The notes under the pieces: generated by a model | Database searches by the model: none | The model's input: the letters and a program-made list of their open reading frames with translations, nothing else | Told to the model about the DNA's origin: nothing | NCBI GenBank assembly: GCA_963631655.1 | Contig: CAVGRR010000012.1 | Span: forward strand, 1 to 44,960 | Source of the DNA: Methanomethylophilus sp963631655 | GTDB taxonomy: Archaea; Thermoplasmatota; Thermoplasmata; Methanomassiliicoccales; Methanomethylophilaceae | Reading direction: 5' to 3' | DNA: 44,960 nt | In this document: positions 16,448 through 23,102 of the stretch, one piece after another | Layout of the letters: each line of letters begins with the position of its first letter | How positions within the stretch are numbered: position 1 is the first letter of the stretch | Program-made: the position numbers and the translations under genes

Positions 16448-18262
16448 TCAGAATGTCTCTTTGGAGATCTTGTCGATGGCTGCGGTGACCTTCTCGTAGA
16501 TGCCCGGGGTGATGGACATGTACAGTCCTCTGCAGAGACAGGGGATGTAGCTGTGGTTACCGTTCTGCGCGATCCTCTGCCTGACGAACTCCTCGACCTC
16601 TTCATCGGATTTTCCGGGATAGTCGATGTCGGAGTTGTCGAGACCGCCCATGAAGATAAACCTGTCACCGTACATATCGATGAGTTCGGGGATGTTGTTG
16701 GAACTGACAGGTCCCTGCCAGATGTCGGCACCGATGTCGATCATGACGGGCACGAGGTTTGCCGCATACGAATCGGAGTGGTGTACGACGACCTTTCCTC
16801 CGAGCTCCTTGAAATGGTTGTAGATCCTCTTGTAGGGCTCGAGGAAGAACTCCCTATGGGTGGCGGGGTCGAGGAACGAGTTGATGGCGGATCCCCAGTC
16901 GTCGTGGTGGAACAGAACTTCAGGCTGGTACCTTGCGTAAAGGACATCCATGGCCCTGATCTCCCAGTCGGCGATCCATTCGATGAGCTCGTGCATCTCT
17001 GCGGGATGCTCGTAGTATGCGGTGAGGGCGTTCTTCATTCCCATCAGGAAGTGGGTCCTCTCAAAGAGTCCGGGTGCGAACCATATTCCGACGGGCTTTC
17101 CGCGGGCACGGATGTCAGCGACCATCTTGTCGGACATGGCCCATTCCTCCTCGGTGAACTCGAGGGAGGGCTGTCCCTTGACCTGTTCCTTCCACTTGGT
17201 GATGTCTTTGATGACGAGGACGTCCTCTCCTTCCTCAGGGTGAGATCCTGCGGATCCCGGAGGGTTGGAAGCGGTCACTCCCCATCCGTCGACATACAGG
17301 GGCTGGGGGTCGAAGAACTCCTGCGGGAGGTTCCTGGACCTGCTGAGAACGGGATCGAAGGGGATCTCGAAGAAGTACTGGTTCACGAATGCGTCAGTGA
17401 CCGCATCGTCGTGCTTGGCGATCATCTCGAGGACATTCTCGAACTGGGTCATGGGCTTCTTGTCGTACTTTCCGGCGGCCTTGAGTGCCTTGATCTTGGG
17501 TGCTTCGAGGTGGCGCATGAACTTGATGGACTCCTTCTGCTGAACGGACTCCTGCTCCTTGGGTGCACTGTCCTCCTCTGCTTCGGCCCTTGCCTCTGCG
17601 GAGATCTGGGAAAGCGGAACTCCTTCGATGAGCTGCTTAGCCCTGAATGCCGCACTTGCCGCAGTGAGGGTGTAAACGTCTGCATGGATCTCGTCGGAGA
17701 AGTCCTGTTTCATGGTCGCTCCTCCGACGAAGACGGCGATCTTGTCGAAGTTGCTGTTTCCCCTGACAGTGGAGACGGTCCTCTGAAGTTCCGCACGGGT
17801 CGGGGTCATGGAGGAAGAACATGCAAGGATCTTGGTGTCGGGGTTGGCATTCAATGCATCGACAAATTTGTCGGTGGCGACATCGGCACCGAGGTCGATG
17901 ACCTCCAAACCCTGACCTTCGAGCATGACGGTGACGAGGTTCTTACCGATATCGTGCACATCTCCGAGAACGGATCCGATAACAGCCTTTCCGGCAGAAA
18001 CGGTGTTCGCATCTCCTTTGAGCAGAGGCTTGAGGATGGCGAGTCCCATCTGCATGGTCTTGGCGGCCATGAGCATCTGGGGGAGGAAGAGGGTGTTGTT
18101 GTTGAATCCCTCTCCGATCTCGTTCATTCCCCGGATAAGTCCGTCGTTGAGGATGGCCTCGGGAGACTCTCCGGCATCGAGGGCCGCTTTGACGGTCGGG
18201 ACGATCTCTTTCACTTTGTATTTTACAATACAGTCTTTCACTGCGTTGGTTTTTTCGCTCAT
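16448..18262 (-). CDS. Corrinoid-binding protein fused to a UroD-type methyltransferase
   Basis: The product has 604 residues from the ATG at 18262, seven bases after GGAGG. Residues 1-~90 are a B12-binding-2 cap and ~90-210 a cobalamin Rossmann domain with DVHDIG at 101-106 (His103 as ligand). After an acidic linker (~215-245) the C-terminal ~360 residues match the uroporphyrinogen-decarboxylase fold (PF01208) used by MtaA/MtbA and O-demethylase methyltransferases. The zinc motif H-x-C of MtaA/MtbA is not seen: the equivalent strand reads VVVHHSDSY. In the usual systems corrinoid and methyltransferase are separate chains, so this is a one-chain methyl-transfer unit. The substrate may be a methylated amine, thiol or methoxy compound. 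Confidence 0.85.
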   Translation of the reverse strand: MSEKTNAVKDCIVKYKVKEIVPTVKAALDAGESPEAILNDGLIRGMNEIGEGFNNNTLFLPQMLMAAKTMQMGLAILKPLLKGDANTVSAGKAVIGSVLGDVHDIGKNLVTVMLEGQGLEVIDLGADVATDKFVDALNANPDTKILACSSSMTPTRAELQRTVSTVRGNSNFDKIAVFVGGATMKQDFSDEIHADVYTLTAASAAFRAKQLIEGVPLSQISAEARAEAEEDSAPKEQESVQQKESIKFMRHLEAPKIKALKAAGKYDKKPMTQFENVLEMIAKHDDAVTDAFVNQYFFEIPFDPVLSRSRNLPQEFFDPQPLYVDGWGVTASNPPGSAGSHPEEGEDVLVIKDITKWKEQVKGQPSLEFTEEEWAMSDKMVADIRARGKPVGIWFAPGLFERTHFLMGMKNALTAYYEHPAEMHELIEWIADWEIRAMDVLYARYQPEVLFHHDDWGSAINSFLDPATHREFFLEPYKRIYNHFKELGGKVVVHHSDSYAANLVPVMIDIGADIWQGPVSSNNIPELIDMYGDRFIFMGGLDNSDIDYPGKSDEEVEEFVRQRIAQNGNHSYIPCLCRGLYMSITPGIYEKVTAAIDKISKETF

Positions 18263-18297
18263 TTGCAAACCTCCTTAGGTGTGTTTAATGAATCCCC

Positions 18298-18339
18298 CTG
18301 TAACAATATAAGTCGTTTTGAAAAAATAATTCTGTAACA
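18298..18339. promoter_or_regulatory. CTGTAACA direct repeats in the UroD-fusion promoter
   Basis: CTGTAACA occurs near 18298-18305 and again at 18332-18339, the second followed by TTGTAATAA. They flank an AT-rich TATA-like segment on the minus strand upstream of the fusion gene and may be regulator sites. The 18263-18413 gap holds no other feature except the motif at 18365. Confidence 0.35.
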
Positions 18340-18364
18340 TTGTAATAACTATGTTTTTCTGATA

Positions 18365-18382
18365 TCTGGCTCATTTGATTTT
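18365..18382 (+). repeat. Degenerate copy of the TCTGGCACATTGAATTTT motif
   Basis: TCTGGCTCATTTGATTTT, matching the motif at 20019-20036 at 15 of 18 positions in the same orientation. Together they bracket the transposase-like gene as imperfect direct repeats. Confidence 0.35.
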
Positions 18383-18413
18383 ACTACCAAATTATTAATA
18401 GTTAACAGCCATA

Positions 18414-20000
18414 TTGCAATACGTGTCATACAACGTCGTTCAAAAGATCCGTAATAACTATTACCTCTACGAAGTGACCGCTGAGTGGGACCCCGTCGCC
18501 AAGAGATCCAAACAGAAAAGGAAGTACTTGGGCAGATGCGACGAGGACGGCAATCTGATGACCCCGACCACGGTCAGCGTTGTGTGTAAGAATCTGGGTG
18601 AATACTACTTGATGCACCAGGTCTGCATCAAATCTGGCCTTTGGAGCGCCCTCTGCAAAGTATACGGTGATGACTCGGCGAAATACCTCTTCTCGCACTC
18701 TGTGAGCAGATGCCTCCGCAGCTGTCCTCCGACCCAATCACCATATGATATCAGGGCCTCCATCCTTCCGGATTTCTTCAACATGCCTGCGGATTCGAAG
18801 AGACTGTCCCTCGACGGATACCTCAGACACATCGTTCAGGTCTACCGCAGACGCCAGGATCTCTTCAGGGAACTGGCAGTTGATGACAGCGCAGTCGTCT
18901 TCGACCTCGAGACCCTCGTGGAACCTCTTCAATATTACAAACTCCATGGTATCAGAAGCCACCTTAACTTCAACGAATTCCCCCAGAAGAGCGTATTCCT
19001 CGCCATGGGCGAGACCACCAGACTTCCTTTCTATTACAGGATGGCAAACTACGGCGGTGCCGATGTGGATTCGATGAGGGCCGTCGCATCCGAACTGCGC
19101 GGAATGTCCGTCTCCCGCACCACGTTCTACATGGATGACAAGCCCTTCTCGGAATCGGAGATCGGAAGTTACCTCAGTTCCGATTATGACATGGTCATCA
19201 TCCTGAACAAGGATTCGGAGTTCCATGCCCGCGTATGCGAAAAGTACAACGGAGCGGACGACCTCGAGACCCTCATCTACGCCGGGGTGGCCTACAAGTA
19301 CAAAGCAATCGACACGGAATTCGATCTCACCCCCTGCAGGATGTTCTTCGTGGACAACGGAAGGGACTGCGAGGAGATCACCATCTCCTTCTTCGCCAAA
19401 TTGGACCAGTTCGAGAACACCGTTTCCAAACTGAAATGGAGCAAGACCCTCGAGAAACGTCTGGAGATCAACTACGGATTCTCCGATATCAGACAATACT
19501 TCAATCTCGCGAAAGGAGAGGATGACAGCATCATCATCACCCGCAACAATGACAGGATACGCCGCAAGGAGATGTCTTTCGGAAAGTCGGTGATCATAAC
19601 CGACTCGAAATACGATCTGAAGACCATCCTCCGTCTTATGATCAAGGCGGACCGGTTCAAACAGGATATGAACATCTTCAGGACCGATCTGCAGGGCGGT
19701 GCCGCACTGTTCCCATCGAATGAGTCAGCAGAGGCATCCCTTATGGGAGATTTCCTTTCCATGGTGATGAAATCCTCGCTTATCGATCTCATCAACTATT
19801 CGGACCTTGCCGAAGAGATGAGCTATCTCGATGTCATCTCGGAGGCCGCCACCATCAAAGCATATTGGGTCAACGGAGTTTACGGGGTCACGCCCGCGAC
19901 CTCCGAACAAAAGAGCATGTTCGAGAGATTGGGTATGACTATGCCGACAGCCGCCATGCGTCTTGCACAGCACTCTTCGGATGAAAAACCGAATTACTGA
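18414..20000 (+). CDS. IS1634/IS4-type transposase-derived protein, possibly inactive
   Basis: The product has 528 residues from a TTG at 18414 (or GTG at 18423). The N-terminus YYLYEVTAEWDPVAKRSKQ and KRKYLGRCDEDGNL is the hallmark start of IS1634-like transposases. The RNase H-like core has FDLETL (D164) and FYMDD (D241/D242) where the first two catalytic aspartates are expected. At the third site, usually an E-x-x-F-R pattern, the sequence is KQDMNIFR (416-423), with no glutamate. No convincing terminal inverted repeats flank the gene. It may be a domesticated or decaying element, although the frame is fully intact. Confidence 0.6.
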   Translation: MQYVSYNVVQKIRNNYYLYEVTAEWDPVAKRSKQKRKYLGRCDEDGNLMTPTTVSVVCKNLGEYYLMHQVCIKSGLWSALCKVYGDDSAKYLFSHSVSRCLRSCPPTQSPYDIRASILPDFFNMPADSKRLSLDGYLRHIVQVYRRRQDLFRELAVDDSAVVFDLETLVEPLQYYKLHGIRSHLNFNEFPQKSVFLAMGETTRLPFYYRMANYGGADVDSMRAVASELRGMSVSRTTFYMDDKPFSESEIGSYLSSDYDMVIILNKDSEFHARVCEKYNGADDLETLIYAGVAYKYKAIDTEFDLTPCRMFFVDNGRDCEEITISFFAKLDQFENTVSKLKWSKTLEKRLEINYGFSDIRQYFNLAKGEDDSIIITRNNDRIRRKEMSFGKSVIITDSKYDLKTILRLMIKADRFKQDMNIFRTDLQGGAALFPSNESAEASLMGDFLSMVMKSSLIDLINYSDLAEEMSYLDVISEAATIKAYWVNGVYGVTPATSEQKSMFERLGMTMPTAAMRLAQHSSDEKPNY

Positions 20001-20018
20001 GATCGTTAAAAATCAGCA

Positions 20019-20036
20019 TCTGGCACATTGAATTTT
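20019..20036 (+). repeat. 18-bp motif after the transposase-like gene, repeated inverted at 32968
   Basis: TCTGGCACATTGAATTTT starts 18 bp after the stop of the transposase-derived gene. An exact reverse-complement copy lies at 32968-32985, again just after a stop codon. It could be an insertion-sequence end. The rest of 20001-20110 shows nothing else. Confidence 0.5.
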
Positions 20037-20110
20037 CATATGGTAAGACGAGCTGTTCAGCGGTTCTGAACTATGAAGTCACATCGACTTATGAAGATAA
20101 CCGAATCGGT

Positions 20111-21220
20111 TTACAGGTACGGATTCTCATTGAATACGACGACGCTGAAGCAGGTACTGTCGAATTTGAACACAGGCGGTTTGGCATCACGACCCGTATA
20201 TTGGTCCAACACTTTCTGTATGCCCAGGCCGGCACCTTCAGTCTTCCCTGCAAAGCTAAACACTTCGGCTATGGTCGGATTGCCGGGGTGCAGGCAATGA
20301 GCACTCATCAGATATTCAATGTCCCAGTCATCCGGGGGTGCACCGCTGTTGTAAAATTCGATATGGTCCGGATACACCTTGATCTGGATCTCGACATCAA
20401 CCCCGTAATCCGAATGGATAATGGCATTGAGTAAGATCTCCCTCAGAGCCTCACTCGGATATGGCGGTTTTTCGATACAGGTGATGCCCTCGAATTTCAC
20501 CGGAACGATTGTGTATTTCGTTAAGAGCATAGCAAGTATGCGGTCGGGCATCAGGAAAAGCGGCCCGGACACCCGGTCCTCATAAAGGATATCAGAGCCG
20601 ACGAACATTCCGATCTTGATATATGCGGCGCGCGTGAATCTTTCTGGTTCCGGATGGAACAGAAGTACAGCACCCAGTTTGGGTTTGCCGTCGACAGTGA
20701 GTTTGAGTTTATCCATCAAATCTCTTGCGGGCAACCTTGAATCTTCAGCATTCAGTTTGCCTGATGCAACAGCGACCTTCCGGAATTCGGCAAAATAGGC
20801 GTTGTCCAATTCTTCAAGAGAAACCGAAGTACAAGGATCATCGGTCCAAATGCACCCGTATTTTCTGGTTAAAAAGTTCCTTGCTGCGGCTTGCTTCAGT
20901 TCACTGATGGTGCCCCCTGTTCTCTTGAACAGCCTTCCGTTGAAAAATACCGGAACATCGGATTTTAAGATCTCGATCTTAAGAAACTCCTTGCCGTCTT
21001 TTGAATAGAGGTCAACTTTCGGTCTTATTCCTAATCTGGCACATGTGATTTCTGGGATTGATTTGAGTAGTTCTGAAGCACTCTATACGCCACATACACT
21101 GCCATCATCTGAAAGTCCCACATAGATCTCTCCGCCATTGGCATTGGCCATCGCTGCAAGGTCTCTCAGACATTCTGGATTCCATTCGCGCAATAATTCA
21201 ACGGGGACCTCTTCAATCAT
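20111..21220 (-). CDS. AlbA_2/COG2865 putative regulator interrupted by one in-frame amber codon (possible pyrrolysine protein)
   Basis: One frame runs from the ATG at 21220 to a TAA at 20111, 369 codons, and is broken only by TAG at codon 46 (21083-21085). The first ~130 codons encode an AlbA_2 (Schlafen-like) domain, with LAAMANANGGEIYVGLSDDG just before the TAG and normal family-like sequence after it. The C-terminal half has the GHKL-like ATPase signature of COG2865: EILLNAIIHSDYG, IEFYNSGAPP, EGAGLGIQKV. Members are DNA-binding regulators annotated as RecG-like. A codon that is silent elsewhere as a stop in this window, in a pyrrolysine user, suggests readthrough; a nonsense pseudogene is the alternative. 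If translated only after the TAG, a TTG at 20809 gives a 232-residue C-terminal piece. The gene is AT-richer than its neighbours, hinting at transfer. Confidence 0.75.
21083..21085 (-). other. In-frame TAG inside the AlbA_2/COG2865 gene
   Basis: Codon 46 of the frame that starts at 21220. Sequence on both sides reads as one AlbA_2 domain with no frameshift. It is either pyrrolysine or a single nonsense mutation. Confidence 0.85.
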
Positions 21221-21272
21221 CAAAATGGAATATAGTTCGTAGATAATAAACTTGTTTAAAGTTAATTTTTTG

Positions 21273-21299
21273 AAGATAATTATCTTTATGAAAGATAAT
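21273..21299. promoter_or_regulatory. AAGATAAT palindrome and half-site
   Basis: AAGATAA/TTATCTT forms a perfect 14-bp palindrome at 21273-21286, and AAGATAAT repeats at 21292-21299. It lies in the AT-rich gap between the AlbA_2 gene and the divergent amidase gene, a likely place for autoregulation. Confidence 0.45.
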
Positions 21300-21482
21300 C
21301 AAGATATTTGTTCAAAATTTGCCTATCAATGTGTATATTCTGAGTGAATAAATGATGATTTTAAAAGTCAATAAACGTCAAGAAAATTCAATTTAACATT
21401 TCTTCAGCTACACACTCGAATTCACCGAAAAATCGCCTAAAAATCGTTCTGTTTACCATAAACCTCAAAATTTCTGATTCGC

Positions 21483-21490
21483 TTTAAATA
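21483..21490 (+). promoter_or_regulatory. TATA box of the Ntn-amidase gene
   Basis: TTTAAATA, 37 bp upstream of the ATG at 21527. The predicted start near 21512 gives a ~15-nt leader, too short for a normal ribosome site. Confidence 0.45.
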
Positions 21491-21526
21491 TTAAAATCCT
21501 CGATTTTGCGAAACTATTTAGATAAC

Positions 21527-22639
21527 ATGCCTCTGGCAGGGCTTATGTCAGACTGCACATCTAACAAGACAAATGCCAAGATCGCAGTGATCGCGGCCTT
21601 TGTTTGCGTCGTCGTGCTTTCCGTCTCCTCGCTCCACGTCCTGACGACCCTGGGTGACGACACCAACTTCACCCTGAGGGAAAGCTCCGACGGCAACCTG
21701 TATTACGTGAACGTCACCGGCGACTACGCCTTCGACAAATACATGGCGACCGGATCCACCTCGACCGACGAACTCTTCGATTTCCTAAGTGAGAACGTCA
21801 CCTGCGGAAAGAGACTCGCAGGTTTCGTCCCCCAGGGATGTTCCGTCTTCACCGTCAAAGACTCCTTCGACGGCGGCTATCTCGCCGGACGCAACTTCGA
21901 TTATTACCAGACTATAGTCGGCGTGGTCTACACCCACGGCAAGAACATCTACAACTCCGTGTCCACCGTAGACCTCGCCATGTTCAGCGGCGTCAATGCC
22001 ACCTACTACTCCATGATGCATGACACCACTCTCAACGCGGCGGCCTACCTGCCCCTTGACGGGATCAACGAGAAAGGAGTGTTCGTCGCCATCAACTCCG
22101 TCAGCGGCGGACCTGCCCTCGTCGAAGAGGATCCCGCAAAGACCACCCTCTTCATCACCAGCTCCCTCAGGGCCGTTCTCGACCACTGCGACTCCACTGC
22201 ATCCGCCGTGGAACTCCTCAAGAGCTACAACCTCCACAGCAACAGCAACTACCATATCTTCATCAGCGACCGCGGAGGAAACAGCGTCACCGTCGAGGTC
22301 TGCGACGGCAAGACCTACGTCACCGAGACCGATGTGCTGACCAACCACTACCTCACCAAGGAAGGATCCGCACCTGACGTACCTGTCAAGGAGAGCAGCA
22401 CCGAGCGTTTCGACATCATGGCCCAGAAGCTCAAAGAACAGCCTACCATGACCGTCGAAGATGTCAAGAACGTCCTCATCTCCGTCAAACAGAACGATGA
22501 CGACCTCGTCCACTACACCCGCTGGTCCGTCGTCTACGATTTCGACACCCTCGACATCTCCCTTTACCTCAGGATCGGAACCGAGATGGACTACGACCAT
22601 CCGTACACTTACAACGTGAGCGGCTGGGGAATCGCTTAA
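21527..22639 (+). CDS. Membrane-anchored choloylglycine hydrolase-like (C59/linear amide C-N) Ntn hydrolase
   Basis: The product has 370 residues from the ATG at 21527 (ATG at 21545 also possible). A single hydrophobic helix (about 19-40) is an uncleaved anchor or signal peptide, so the enzyme acts outside the cell. The Ntn core begins at GCS with Cys105 as likely nucleophile, exposed after autocleavage. GRNFDY at 121-126 supplies the Arg and Asp found 16-20 residues after the Cys in bile-salt and penicillin V hydrolases, and LDGINEKGVF matches the conserved N-E-K-G loop. Substrates could be conjugated bile acids, N-acyl amino acids or related amides. It is followed by a strong terminator. 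Confidence 0.75.
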   Translation: MPLAGLMSDCTSNKTNAKIAVIAAFVCVVVLSVSSLHVLTTLGDDTNFTLRESSDGNLYYVNVTGDYAFDKYMATGSTSTDELFDFLSENVTCGKRLAGFVPQGCSVFTVKDSFDGGYLAGRNFDYYQTIVGVVYTHGKNIYNSVSTVDLAMFSGVNATYYSMMHDTTLNAAAYLPLDGINEKGVFVAINSVSGGPALVEEDPAKTTLFITSSLRAVLDHCDSTASAVELLKSYNLHSNSNYHIFISDRGGNSVTVEVCDGKTYVTETDVLTNHYLTKEGSAPDVPVKESSTERFDIMAQKLKEQPTMTVEDVKNVLISVKQNDDDLVHYTRWSVVYDFDTLDISLYLRIGTEMDYDHPYTYNVSGWGIA

Positions 22640-22650
22640 ACCTTTCAACT

Positions 22651-22676
22651 TCCCGTCGGGATATCACCCGGCGGGA
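22651..22676 (+). terminator. Intrinsic-type terminator of the amidase gene
   Basis: TCCCGTCGGG and CCCGGCGGGA pair over 10 bp (one G-T) with loop ATATCA, and a run of six T follows 9 bp later. It starts 11 bp after the stop codon. Confidence 0.75.
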
Positions 22677-22791
22677 CCTCCACTTTTTTGTTTCGGATCC
22701 GTTCCGATACGGGTTGTTATTACCGTCCGAAGTGCTGAAACCGTCCTTTCATGCAAAAAAAACCAATTCTCAATAAAACATCATAAGTTGT

Positions 22792-23072
22792 ATTGAATAC
22801 TAGTCTATTAAAAATCAAAGATATTCAATTACAATGATATCTTCGTAACTGTTGATAGGGTTACATTAAATTCTGATTTTAGACGTAACTAAATCTGAAA
22901 TATTCTACTATATGAATGTTGTCGGAGTTTTACAAATAGTCTGCAATGAGTCTACATACTGAATACGGGCCGTGCAACAGGACCCGTGCTCGAAACCTCA
23001 CACTGAGTGAGGCCCCGAAAAAGCTGAAAGATACAGCAAAACGGAGATGGTAACATTTACAGAAAAATAGAA
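22792..23072 (+). promoter_or_regulatory. Promoter and structured leader of LRR gene 2 (copy 1 of a duplicated leader)
   Basis: From AGTTGTATTGAATAC the sequence parallels that before LRR gene 3 (25212-25497). A TATA-like ACTATATGAA lies near 22907-22916. The leader after it can form ACGGG/CCCGT around 22974-22996 and CCTCAC/GTGAGG around 22999-23015. It ends in an identical 38-bp stretch with CGGAG. The 22677-22791 part holds nothing recognisable beyond AT-rich sequence. Confidence 0.6.
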
Positions 23073-23102
23073 ACAGACAGTTCGCTGAAGCTCAGGACTG
23101 TT

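Noticed and set aside
16433..18337. A 634-codon plus-strand frame opposite the corrinoid-UroD gene
   Set aside because: The minus-strand protein has clear B12 and UroD motifs and a GGAGG start; the plus frame is an Asp/Gly/Val-rich antisense shadow without recognisable domains.
20111..20809. A stand-alone 232-codon COG2865 gene starting at the TTG at 20809
   Set aside because: The frame continues upstream without a break to the TAG and then to an ATG at 21220, covering a recognisable AlbA_2 domain, so the longer gene is the better model.
23047..23070. Seven-codon MVTFTEK mini-frame ending in TAG in both LRR leaders
   Set aside because: GGAG directly abuts the ATG, so initiation there is unlikely; conservation is better explained by the shared initiation region of the main gene.
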